The position numbers and the translations under genes were made by a program. DNA of 64,000 nucleotides from positions 1-64,000 of the forward strand of contig NZ_JAALFG010000006.1 of NCBI RefSeq assembly GCF_011058215.1, given 5' to 3'. Positions within the stretch are counted from its first letter, which is position 1. The number at the start of each line of letters is the position of its first letter. Positions 52,907 to 61,377 of this stretch are shown here, one piece after another. The stretch comes from Devosia aurantiaca (GTDB taxonomy: Bacteria; Pseudomonadota; Alphaproteobacteria; Rhizobiales; Devosiaceae). Under the pieces are notes generated by a model. That model searched no databases. It was given only the letters and a program-made list of their open reading frames with translations, and was not told the origin of the DNA.

Positions 52907-53911
52907 ATGCGCAAAACCAATCACCCCGCCGGCACCATTCATCGCCTGACCGTCGACAGCAAAGCTTTGACCAACAACCTGCTTGGCGATCCCATCGCCC
53001 GCATCGTCGACGTCTACATTCCCGCCGGCCACACCGGCGAAAACCTGCCCCTCCTCGTCGATCTCGTCGGCTATACCGCAGGCGGGCCCGCGCACACCGC
53101 GTGGAAGAGCTTCACCGAAAACGTCCCCGAGCGCCTCGATCGGCTGATCGGCGACGGAAAGATGGCTCCGGTCGCCGTCGCCTTTCCCGATTGCTTCTCG
53201 CGCTTGGGCGGCAATCAATATGTGAACTCACCCGTTCTCGGAGACTACGAGGACTTTCTGATCGATGAAATGCTCCCTGCAGTCGAAGGCAAGTTCGGCT
53301 GCGGCGGCCCAGGCAAGCGCGGTGTTTTCGGCAAATCCTCCGGCGGCTTTGGCGCCCTGATCCACGCCATGCGCCACCCCGACACCTGGTCCGCCGCGGC
53401 CAGCCATTCCGGCGATGCCGGCTTCGACCAGCTTTATCTCGGCGGCTTTCCCGATGTTTTGCGCGCGCTCGCCAAACACGACAATTCTATCGAAGCCTGG
53501 ATGAACGCCTTCGAAGCCAAGCCCAAGCTCGACGGCAAGGACACCCACATCCTGATGTTCCTCTGCCAGGCCGCAAGCTTCGATCCCGACCCGCAAACCT
53601 ATCTCGGCCTCCGCCTGCCCGTCACGCTCGACACCTGCGAACTCATCGAAGAACGCTGGCAGAACTGGCTCAAATGGGACCCGGCGCAGATGGTCAAGAC
53701 CCATGCCGACAGCATTGCCAGTCTAAAGGGTTTTTACCTCGAATGCGGCACCGAGGATCAATACGAGATCCTCTACGGCACCCGCCGCATCCACAAACAT
53801 CTCGAAGCGCAAGGCATCGCCCACCGCTACGAAGAATTCCCCGACAACCATTCCGGCGTCGACTACCGCATGGACCTTAGCCTGCCCTATCTGGCGAAAG
53901 TGCTGAGCTAA
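52907..53911 (+). CDS. Alpha/beta hydrolase esterase (esterase D / enterobactin-esterase-like)
   Basis: A 334-residue protein with the Esterase (DUF/PF00756-like) layout: VYIPAGHTGENLPLLVDLVGYT, FPDCFSRLGGNQYVNSPVLGDYEDFLIDEMLPAVE and the nucleophile motif KRGVFGKSSGGFGALIHAM. The C-terminus EFPDNHSGVDYRMDLSLPYLAK holds the catalytic His. There is no signal peptide, so it is probably cytoplasmic. Substrate unknown. ATG 52907 is used, with CAGGGA upstream; GTG 52877 would lengthen it by ten residues. Intact. Confidence 0.86.
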   Translation: MRKTNHPAGTIHRLTVDSKALTNNLLGDPIARIVDVYIPAGHTGENLPLLVDLVGYTAGGPAHTAWKSFTENVPERLDRLIGDGKMAPVAVAFPDCFSRLGGNQYVNSPVLGDYEDFLIDEMLPAVEGKFGCGGPGKRGVFGKSSGGFGALIHAMRHPDTWSAAASHSGDAGFDQLYLGGFPDVLRALAKHDNSIEAWMNAFEAKPKLDGKDTHILMFLCQAASFDPDPQTYLGLRLPVTLDTCELIEERWQNWLKWDPAQMVKTHADSIASLKGFYLECGTEDQYEILYGTRRIHKHLEAQGIAHRYEEFPDNHSGVDYRMDLSLPYLAKVLS

Positions 53912-53923
53912 CGGCTCCTGCGC

Positions 53924-54069
53924 ACCCCTCCCCTTGAGGGGAGGGTAGCGGCGCTAGGCCCAGCGGGCCGTAGCAAAGCTGGGTGGGGGTGTCGTGGTTT
54001 TCACAAGCTTGGAAGCATGAGAATGGCCCGACACCCCCACCCTCAGTCCCTCCCTCAAGGGGGAGGGAA
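53924..54069. repeat. Intergenic palindromic repeat, family B, copy 3
   Basis: CACCCCTCCCCTTGAGGGG... and GGTAGCGGCGCTAGGCCCAGC, GTGGGGGTGTCG, then CCCGACACCCCCACCCTCAG and TCCCTCAAGGGGGAGGG in inverse order. It lies between the esterase and PreP stops. Confidence 0.84.
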
Positions 54070-54085
54070 GCCAACCGTCAGCGCC

Positions 54086-56989
54086 CTACTGAACCTTAGT
54101 CACCTCAAGCATCCCCGGCCGCTTCTCATTCGCCGCCGTGATCGCCGCCTCGCCGCCCAGTACCACCACATGGCCCTCGCGTGCCACCGCCTCGAGCGCA
54201 TCCGCCACCGCCTCAAAATCCTTCGGCGACGCCGCAAGGATTTCATCGCGCCGCTGCTGGCGCATCGCGTCGGTCGTGCCGCTCAAGATGCGCCACATTG
54301 CCGAATATCCCTTGGCATCGGGAAATTCCGGCCGATCGAGATCGCCGACGACGCCGATCACCGAGCGCACCAGGTCCGCTTCGCCGATCCCGGCGCGCAA
54401 CGCCTTGGCCGCCCCGTCATAGGCGTCCACGGTCTTGAGCAGATTGGGATCGCGATAGCTAAGGAAAGCAAAATTGCCCGAGCTCAGGTCGAAGCGGCTC
54501 GACCCGCCATAGGCCCCGCCCTGCACACGAACCTTGTCCCACAAATACGTCGTGTTGAGATGCCGCAGCACCACGGTCGCTGCCGCGCTGAGCTCCAGCC
54601 CCAGCGCCTTGAGGTTGGCACCCTTGCCCACGTAGTTGACCTGCGCCGAGATCACGAGCCCTTCGTTCTTGGGCGCAAGGTCAAGGCTCCATGCCGCCAG
54701 TTCCGGCTTGGCACTTGGCAGACCACCGACAAACAATTCAAGCTCTCGCCGCGCTTCACCAACCAGCGACGCGTCGGCGGTGAGATTGACCACCATGCCG
54801 TCCCGGTTGAACAGCCGGGCGCGGATCGTCCGCAGCACGGTCTCGACACCATCCCAATCCGTGTCGATGCGCTTCACCAACCCGCGCAAAAATTCGAGAT
54901 AGCTGACGCCACCCATCTGCTCGGCAATCCAGCCTGCTTCGGTCAGCCCCGCCTTGATGCGCGTGTCCACGATCCCATTGCCGCCCGGCACAAGGCGCGC
55001 CGAACCCGGCCTTTTCCTCGAGCGCCATCTGGCGGAAACGCTGGCGATTATCGAGGTTTGCGTCGAGCAGCACTTCGCCCATGATTTCGAGCATCGCGCC
55101 GAACTTGTCCGGCACGGCCTTGCCCGAAAGAAAGAACCACGCCGCCGTGCCCGAGCCGTCCTGCCTTGTGGCGAGCGCCCGGTGCTGCTGCACACCGCCG
55201 GTCGTCCGGCCGATCCGCTGGGTCAACGAGACGAAATCTTCCTTGCTCGTCCCGGTCTGCAACAGCGCCCGCCCGAACAGCGGCAGATAAGGCAGGTGCT
55301 CCTTGTCGAGCGCATGGAGGTCGAAGCCGAGATCGAGGTACAAGATTCCCAGCGTCGGCAGATCATGATAAAGCAGCCGCGCGCCGGAAAGGTCGCTTTC
55401 CTCGGTGGGCACCGTGCGGATTTCGCGATCGAGGTCGTTAAGCGTCAGCGCCGGAATCTTGGCCAGATCTTCCGGCTTGTCGACAGCTTCCTGCAGCGCC
55501 TTGAGCCGCTCTGTGCGCGCCACAACCTGCGCGATCGCCGCATCATCGAGACCATTCCGCACCGCCGCAAGCCGGTCGGCCTCGGCCTTGGCCTCGCGCG
55601 CACCCTGCTCCGGGTCGGCCTCGAGCTTTGCCGTCACCCGATGCTGGTTATCGAGGAACAGCCGGCGAATCTCGCGTTCGAAGTGCCCCTCGCTTGCCTT
55701 CCGCTTCAGCGACGCCAGCGCATCCTCATAGACCAGCGGGGCCAGCGGGTCGCCGCCATGCAGCCACGAGCCGAGTGCCGAGAACATAAAAGTCATGCCC
55801 CGTGGCGTGCCGCCGGTATTTTGTTCGCGAAGGTTGAATTCAAACGTGTTGAGCGCCGCCTCGCGCTGCTCTTCTGAAAAACCGCTCTCGGCGATCTCGC
55901 CCAGCGTTTCGAGCACCAGCGCTTCGACCTTCTCGGCATCCGCCGGATCGATACCCTTGAGCCCAAAGCCGCCCATCGGCTGGCGCAGATACGTCCCGAT
56001 CCCGCCCCCGATCATGCCTTCGCCTAGCCCGCTTTCAGTCAGCTTCTTGCGCAAAGGCGCCGCCGAATTGCCGGCCAGCAAATAGCTCAGCAAGCCATGG
56101 CTCAGCGTTTCTTCGCGATCTTCCGGGGATCGATCATCCAGTTGACCGTCACCATCCCGTCGCGGCGTTTCTCGGGATCGATCGCACCCGCATAGGTGCC
56201 CGATACCTGCCGCGGCGCATTCCAGCGCGGCTGGAGCTTCACCTCCGCATCCACCGCGATACGATCGAACCGGCTGAAATAATCATCGAGGATGGCCAGC
56301 CGCTGCTCCGGCGCATCGTCTCCCGAAAACACCACCCGCGCATTGGAGGGGTGGTAATAGGTCTGGTGAAAACGCTTGAACTGCTCGTAGGTCAGTTCCG
56401 GAATGACCTTTGGATCGCCACCCGAGCTCTTGCCATAGGTCGTGTCCGGATAAAGCGCGTTTTGGCTCAGCGTATGCATCACCGAATCCGGCGACGAATA
56501 AACGCCCTTCATCTCGTTGAAGACCACACCCTTATAGACCAGTGGCGCATCCGCGCTTTCGAGCTCGTAATGCCAGCCCTCCTGCTCGAACGTGTCTTCC
56601 GAGATCAGCGGAAACAGCACCGCGTCGAGATAGACATCCACAAGGTTATAGAAATCCTTGAGGTTCTGGCTCGCCACCGGATAGGCCGTCTTGTCCGGAT
56701 AGGTCATGGCGTTGAGGAAGGTGTGCATCGAGCCCTTCAGAAGCTCCACGAACGGCTTCTTCACCGGGTATTTTTGGCTTCCGCACAGCACCGAGTGCTC
56801 GAGAATATGCGCTATCCCGGTCGAGTCCTCCGGCGGCGTCTTGAAGGTGATGCCGAACACCTTGTTCTCGTCGTCATTGACGAGGCTCAGCACCTCCGCC
56901 CCGGTCTTCTTGTGCTTGTAGAGCAGCGCCTGCGAATTGATCTCGGCAAAACGCTCGTCGCGGACAAGCTCGAAGGCAGGATGGGACAT
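54086..56989 (-). CDS. PreP-like M16C metalloprotease, two frame breaks (56125 and 54995)
   Basis: About 968 residues, the normal size of the presequence-protease family. The inverted zinc motif H61-ILE-H65 is in TGIAHILEHSVLCGSQKYPVKKPF; SMHTFLNAMTYPDKTAYPVAS follows. The frame fails at about 56125 (one C lost on the gene strand; DPPEDREETLSHGLLSYLLAG when restored). It fails again at about 54995 (GC pair lost; EKAGFGARLVPGGNGIVDTRIKAG when restored), then runs to the stop at 54086. PreP enzymes degrade unstructured peptides inside a closed chamber; a free-peptide clearance role in the cytoplasm is inferred. Confidence 0.9.
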
Positions 56990-57066
56990 CAGGAAACTCT
57001 GGTTATGCGGCAGGTGGCCCTAACCTAGGTGCGGCCGGGCCGCTCGGCTAGATCCAGCAGATCAGA

Positions 57067-57096
57067 TTGACGAGATGTACACTTTTCGTGTACATA
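57067..57096 (+). promoter_or_regulatory. brnTA promoter with perfect palindromic operator
   Basis: TTGACG (57067-57072), 18 bases, TACATA (57091-57096) form a plausible promoter. ATGTACAC-N5-GTGTACAT (57075-57095) is a perfect eight-base inverted repeat covering the spacer and -10. BrnA antitoxins autorepress their operons, so this is the likely BrnA site. Confidence 0.62.
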
Positions 57097-57193
57097 GGCG
57101 ACGGTCGATTTATTCGTTGGTCGATTAGGCAATTGTGCCGCCCGGACCCAGGAGTAGGGATATGAGTAGCAACATATTTTCCGGAGCGGCAAT

Positions 57194-57496
57194 TTGGACT
57201 TTGAGTGGAACGAGGAAAAACGCCAATCAAACCTGAAGAAGCACGGCGTCGACATCTTTGATGCGGCGCTGATTTTCGACGACGAATGCCTGACAGTCGA
57301 AGATCAAAGGTATGATTATGGCGAGATACGATTGCGATCGACTGGCGTTGTGGACGGTCAGTGTTACGTCGTAATCCATACGGATCGAGATGGCATCATC
57401 AGGCTGATTTCTGCCTGGAAAGGAGGTCGACGTGACCGACGAGACCTGGAAACGTATCTCTTTGGCCGAAATAAAGGCGATGAAGAGCAGGGGTGA
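57194..57496 (+). CDS. brnT: BrnT family toxin
   Basis: A 100-residue RelE-fold ribonuclease toxin: DFEWNEEKRQSNLKKHGVDIFDAALIFDDECLTVEDQRYDYGEIRLRSTGVVDGQCYVVIHTDRDGIIRLISAWKGGRRDRRDLETYL. FEWDexK..N..KHGV and the D..Y.E.R pattern are the BrnT hallmark. No ATG fits; TTG 57194 has GGAG upstream. In the family the toxin is first and the antitoxin second, as here, with about 65 bases overlap. Confidence 0.9.
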   Translation: MDFEWNEEKRQSNLKKHGVDIFDAALIFDDECLTVEDQRYDYGEIRLRSTGVVDGQCYVVIHTDRDGIIRLISAWKGGRRDRRDLETYLFGRNKGDEEQG

Positions 57497-57746
57497 GCTT
57501 TACCAAAACCCGGACGCCCCCGAAGGCCCCGAACTTGGCGACGAGTTTTGGGAAAACGCCGTGCCATTCGAAAACGGCAAGACCTCGGTCCATCTCAAGC
57601 TCGACGCCGACGTCTTCTTTTTCTTCAAGCGCCAAGGCAAAGGCCACATCACCCGCATGCAGGACGTGCTCAAAGCCTATGTGCGTGCGCAGGAGGCAAA
57701 AGAAGCTGCGGCGCGAACGACTGACGAGAAGCGCAAGGCGGGTTAA
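57432..57746 (+). CDS. brnA: BrnA family antitoxin
   Basis: A 104-residue protein: TWKRISLAEIKAMKSRGELYQNPDAPEGPELGDEFWENA binds the toxin, and KTSVHLKLDADVFFFFKRQGKGHITRMQDVLKAYVRAQ is the ribbon-helix-helix DNA-binding part of BrnA. The start is GTG 57432 with GGAGGT upstream, inside brnT. It should bind the palindrome at 57075-57095. The stop overlaps the convergent aldo/keto reductase stop. Confidence 0.9.
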   Translation: MTDETWKRISLAEIKAMKSRGELYQNPDAPEGPELGDEFWENAVPFENGKTSVHLKLDADVFFFFKRQGKGHITRMQDVLKAYVRAQEAKEAAARTTDEKRKAG

Positions 57747-58717
57747 ACCCCGCCCCGGATCTCCGTCTTCACATTCTTGTCGTACCATTCGGCCAGCTGC
57801 TTGTTGAGCGCGGGAAACAGGCTCTTGCGCTCGCTCGCGGCGACATTGTCGTCGATCTGTTCGGGCTTGCTGACGCCGGCAATCACCGTCGACACCTGCG
57901 GGTGATCGAGGATCCAGCGCAGGGCGAACTGGCTCATCGGCATGCCTTCGGGCGCCAGGCCCTTGAGCTGCGCCACCAGCTCGACGCCGCGCTCGAAGGG
58001 GATACCCGAAAAAGTTTCGCCCACCGAAAAAGCCTCGCCGTCGCGATTGTAATTGCGGTGGTCGCTTTCATCGAAGCGCGTGGTCTTGTCGTATTTCCCG
58101 CTCAACAACCCGCTCGCCAGCGGCAGCCGCACAATTACGCCGACATCGCGCTCCGCCGCCAGCGGCAGCAATTTGTCCGCCGCGTCCTGCCGGAAAATGT
58201 TGAAAATGATCTGCAGCGTCGCACAGCCCTTCTGGTCGAGGCAGATCAGACCCTCCTCGATGGTCTCGACGCTTGCTCCCCAGTGACGCACCAGCCCTTC
58301 GGCCTTGAGCTCGTCCATCCATCCAAAGATCGCGCCATCGCGCAGCACTTCCGTCGGCACGCAGTGAAGCTGCGCCAGGTCCAGCGTCGCCACCCCGAGC
58401 CGCGAGGCCGAGGCCTCGAGACTCTCGCGAATGCCATCCTTGGTATAGCCGTTCGGAAACAGCGAGCCTGAACGTCCGAGCTTTGTCGCGACCTTCACGT
58501 CGGCACTCTTGGCATGGGCGCCGATCCGGCTTTCCGAAAGTCCGCCGCCATAAACGTCCGCCGTGTCCCAAAAGCTCACGCCCGCCGCAAGCGCACGATC
58601 GAGGATGGCATTGGCGGTCTCGTCGCCCACCGGCCCGAAATCGCCGCCCAGCTGCCAGCAGCCGAGCCCGATCTCGCTGACTTCATACCCAGTCTTGCCC
58701 AAACGCCGCGTTTTCAT
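57743..58717 (-). CDS. Aldo/keto reductase
   Basis: A 324-residue TIM-barrel NADPH oxidoreductase. KTRRLGKTGYEVSEIGLGCWQLGG starts the fold, FWDTADVYGGGLSESRIGAHA contains the catalytic Asp and Tyr, and KVATKLGR holds the Lys. The usual catalytic His lies in LDLAQLHCVPTE. The C-terminus STVIAGVSKPEQIDDNVAASE is the cofactor-binding helix typical of the YghZ/AKR-bacterial branch. Substrate unknown. Intact. Confidence 0.9.
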   Translation of the reverse strand: MKTRRLGKTGYEVSEIGLGCWQLGGDFGPVGDETANAILDRALAAGVSFWDTADVYGGGLSESRIGAHAKSADVKVATKLGRSGSLFPNGYTKDGIRESLEASASRLGVATLDLAQLHCVPTEVLRDGAIFGWMDELKAEGLVRHWGASVETIEEGLICLDQKGCATLQIIFNIFRQDAADKLLPLAAERDVGVIVRLPLASGLLSGKYDKTTRFDESDHRNYNRDGEAFSVGETFSGIPFERGVELVAQLKGLAPEGMPMSQFALRWILDHPQVSTVIAGVSKPEQIDDNVAASERKSLFPALNKQLAEWYDKNVKTEIRGGV

Positions 58718-58730
58718 CACACTCTCCAAA

Positions 58731-58952
58731 CTACTCGCCCTTGCGGCGCAACCCGATGCCGATCAGCAGGAAAGGCAGGGCCACAAGCGGGATCGCCGCA
58801 CCGATTACAGTCATAATGCGCGAGATCGCCTCTTGGTGGTCGGGCGCATTCCAGTTTCCACCACTCACCTGGCCGACCATATAAACCGAACCCAGCACCA
58901 ACAGCACTTCAATCACCAGCAGCAACACGAAGATGCGCGTCGATTTTCTCAT
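58731..58952 (-). CDS. Small two-helix membrane protein
   Basis: A 73-residue protein with helix 1 IFVLLLVIEVLLVLGSVYMVG and helix 2 IMTVIGAAIPLVALPFLLIGIGL, separated by about 18 polar residues; positive residues at both ends place both termini in the cytoplasm. Family unknown. It lies between the GntR gene (9 bases) and the aldo/keto reductase (13 bases), so the three are probably one transcript. Confidence 0.75.
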   Translation of the reverse strand: MRKSTRIFVLLLVIEVLLVLGSVYMVGQVSGGNWNAPDHQEAISRIMTVIGAAIPLVALPFLLIGIGLRRKGE

Positions 58953-58961
58953 CGTAGAGGC

Positions 58962-59642
58962 CTACTCGAAATAATCCGGGAAATCGGCAATCGTCTGCGC
59001 CAGAAGCATTTCCGCCCGCCCGAGATGGTCGCGCATCGCCCGCTCGGCCCCGGCAACATCCGCCCGGCCAACGGCTTCGGCGATCAGCTTGTGCTCGGCA
59101 ATGGCGCGCTGGCTCGAGCTTACGCCCAGCGTCAGATAGCGCACCCGATCGAGCTGCATTTTATGATCATCGATTAACTGCCAGGCATATTCGACGCCCG
59201 CGAGCCGCGCCAGGCTGCGGTGAAAGAACTCGTCCAGCAGGTGAAAGCCCCGGCTATCGCCCTTGTTGGACGCCGCTTCCTGGTCCGCGATCAAGCCCGC
59301 GAGAACCGCGGCCGCATCCTTGCCGGGCTGCGCTGCAACCCTGCGGATGATTTCGACTTCGATGCTTTCGCGGATGAACCGGCTCTGCCGCACGCCGTCG
59401 GGCGAGATCTTCTTGACCACCGTCGCCCGCTTGGGCCGGATCAGGAGCAGCCCTTGCTGAGCCAAGCGGATAAACGCCTCGCGCACCGGCTGCCGCGAAA
59501 TGCCATAGCGCGCCGCGATATCGCTTTCCGAAATCACATCGCCAGGCTTGAGCGCCATGGACACGATCTCGTCGCGCAACGCGCCGACGACCCGCATGGC
59601 CATGGTTTCCTGCGCAACGATGTCGGCCCCGCCTTCGCTCAT
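58962..59642 (-). CDS. GntR family regulator, FCD (FadR) subfamily
   Basis: A 226-residue regulator. The winged helix is ALRDEIVSMALKPGDVISESDIAARYGISRQPVREAFIRLAQQGLLLIRPKRATVV; the ligand-binding FCD domain has RQSRFIRESIEVEIIRRVA, the metal-site histidines in LLDEFFHRSLARLAG, and HKLIAEAVGRADVAGAERAMRDHL. Ligands of this subfamily are usually carboxylic acids. First gene of the transcript with the membrane protein and the aldo/keto reductase, which may be its target. Confidence 0.9.
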   Translation of the reverse strand: MSEGGADIVAQETMAMRVVGALRDEIVSMALKPGDVISESDIAARYGISRQPVREAFIRLAQQGLLLIRPKRATVVKKISPDGVRQSRFIRESIEVEIIRRVAAQPGKDAAAVLAGLIADQEAASNKGDSRGFHLLDEFFHRSLARLAGVEYAWQLIDDHKMQLDRVRYLTLGVSSSQRAIAEHKLIAEAVGRADVAGAERAMRDHLGRAEMLLAQTIADFPDYFE

Positions 59643-59715
59643 GCGCGACTTCTATCCGAACGGGGCCCGCGGCGAAACTGTCCTGCGACCGATATGAATC
59701 TAGCCGCTCCTGCGC

Positions 59716-59789
59716 CTCCTCCCCCGCCTTACGGGGAGGATAGCGTCGCTTGGGCCCCCGGCCCTAGCAAGCTGAGGTGGGGGTGCGCC
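59716..59789. repeat. Intergenic palindromic repeat, family B variant, copy 4
   Basis: CCTCCTCCCCCGCCTTACGG with GGAGGATAGCGTCGC, then a GGGCCCCCGGCCC palindrome and GAGGTGGGGGTGCGCC. It is the TTACGGGGAGG variant of family B, lying between two minus-strand genes. Confidence 0.75.
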
Positions 59790-59796
59790 TCAAACT

Positions 59797-60312
59797 CTAC
59801 CGGCTGAACGGCACAGCCGCTGTCAGCACTTCACCCGAATCGTTGAACTCGACTTCGAAATCCACTTGGATCGTGTCGCGCACCAGCACGATCTTGGCGC
59901 CGATGCGCACGTCGCTGCCGGCGCGATCCTTGGCCTGCTCGCGCAGATCGAAGCTGATCGTGTCGCCGGAAACCCGGCCGACGGCCAGCCCGGTATAGCC
60001 GGCATTGGAGCTCATCGCCGCTTCGTAGCGTCCCAGTTCCTGCTTGTAGGCAATGGTGCCGCTGATCGAGAGCGTCGCATTCACCAGCGTGCAGCGGCCG
60101 GTATAGTTGACCTTGCCGATGTCACCCTGTGCCACGTTCAAGCGGCAGCGGAAGGGCTCGTTGCGATCGCCACCGATCAGGGCACTCTCGCCGCGCCAGT
60201 TCCCGATATAGGTGTTCAACAATGCCATCTGGTCCTGCGCAAAGCTCGGCACCATCGCCGTCACCTGCAAGACCAGCGCCGCCAGAACCACGCGCAACAA
60301 TCGTATCGTCAT
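59797..60312 (-). CDS. Hypothetical exported protein
   Basis: A 171-residue precursor with a signal peptide (MTIRLLRVVLAALVLQVTAMVPSFA). The mature part (MALLNTYIGNWRGESALIGGDRNEPFRCRLNVAQGDIGKVNYTGRC, then alternating beta strands and VDFEVEFNDSGEVLTAAVPFSR) looks like a small lipocalin-like beta barrel with a two-Cys disulfide. I do not recognise a named family. It is divergent from the YbbA-like ATPase gene. Confidence 0.72.
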   Translation of the reverse strand: MTIRLLRVVLAALVLQVTAMVPSFAQDQMALLNTYIGNWRGESALIGGDRNEPFRCRLNVAQGDIGKVNYTGRCTLVNATLSISGTIAYKQELGRYEAAMSSNAGYTGLAVGRVSGDTISFDLREQAKDRAGSDVRIGAKIVLVRDTIQVDFEVEFNDSGEVLTAAVPFSR

Positions 60313-60479
60313 ATGCTTCCCTCGAAAAGACCGCCCGGCCCATTCCTGCCAGCACTGCCCGGCTGACACCAGAGCAAAACTGACGGCAATGACGCCCTTG
60401 TTACGGATTGGCCAATAACTTACCGCTAGAGAAGGTTTGGCAAACCACCCAGACAAGTGGGCCAGGGGGAAAAGCATCT

Positions 60480-61187
60480 ATGGCCGGTTCGGAAGCTCTT
60501 ATCGTTGACGCAAAAAACATCGACTACACGCTCGATGTCGCCGGCCGTCCGCTGACCATTCTGCGCAATGTTTCGCTTCAGGTAGCCCCCGCCGAAGTGG
60601 TCGCCATTGTCGGCCCGTCCGGCAGCGGCAAGACCTCGATGCTGATGCTGCTCGCCGGGCTCGAAAAAGCCACTGGCGGCGCCGTCGTCGTCAATGGCCG
60701 TGATCTGGGCAAGATGAACGAAGACGAACTCGCCCGCTTCCGCCGCCATACGCTGGGCATTGTCTTTCAGAGCTTTCACCTCATCCCTTCCCTTACAGCC
60801 CTCGACAATGTCGGCCTCGCCACCGAAATCGCCGAGCCCAAGCTCGGCATGGCCGAAATCCGCACCAAGGCCGCCGCGGCCCTTGCCGCCGTCGGTCTCG
60901 GCGACCGCCTCGATCACCGTCCGTCCGCCATGTCCGGCGGCGAACAGCAGCGCGTCGGCCTCGCGCGCGCCACCGTCGCCAATCCCCCGCTCCTCCTCGC
61001 CGACGAACCCACCGGCAATCTCGACCAGAAAACCGGCGCCGTCGTCGTCGACCTCATGTTCGACCTCGCCCGCCGCAACCGCACCGCCGTCGTCCTCATC
61101 ACCCACGACCCCGCCCTCGCCGCCAAAGCCGACCGCGTCTACACGATGACGGCGGGCGAACTGACCGAGACGACGCATAGTGTCTAA
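60480..61187 (+). CDS. ABC transporter ATP-binding protein, YbbA/LolD-like
   Basis: A 235-residue ATPase of the LolD/MacB/YbbA type. Walker A GPSGSGKTS, Q-loop VFQSFHLIPSLTALDNV, signature MSGGEQQRVGLARA, Walker B LLLADEPTGNLDQKTG and the switch ITHDPALAAKA are all present. GGGGGA precedes ATG 60480. Its partner is the large permease 190 bases downstream. These systems work on lipids or envelope stress rather than classical uptake; the substrate is unknown. Confidence 0.93.
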   Translation: MAGSEALIVDAKNIDYTLDVAGRPLTILRNVSLQVAPAEVVAIVGPSGSGKTSMLMLLAGLEKATGGAVVVNGRDLGKMNEDELARFRRHTLGIVFQSFHLIPSLTALDNVGLATEIAEPKLGMAEIRTKAAAALAAVGLGDRLDHRPSAMSGGEQQRVGLARATVANPPLLLADEPTGNLDQKTGAVVVDLMFDLARRNRTAVVLITHDPALAAKADRVYTMTAGELTETTHSV

Positions 61188-61203
61188 CGCCTTCTTCTTT
61201 GAG

Positions 61204-61329
61204 ACGAGCCCCCACCCAACCTCCCCGTAAGTCGGGGGAGGAGCGCTCCTGTGGATGAGCGAAAAATGGCGGTCTCGCACCGGCCAAACTCCTCCCCCTC
61301 CTTAAGGGGAGGCCGGGTGGGGGTGCTCT
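61204..61329. repeat. Intergenic palindromic repeat, family B variant, copy 5
   Basis: CCCCCACCCAACCTCCCCGTAAGTCGGGGGAGG at one end and TCCTCCCCCTCCTTAAGGGGAGGCCGGGTGGGGG at the other, inverted. It separates the YbbA-like gene from its permease inside one presumed operon. Confidence 0.8.
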
Positions 61330-61377
61330 TCACTCGCACCCATTGATCGTTCAACCGTCTCAACGCAGCATCTTTAC

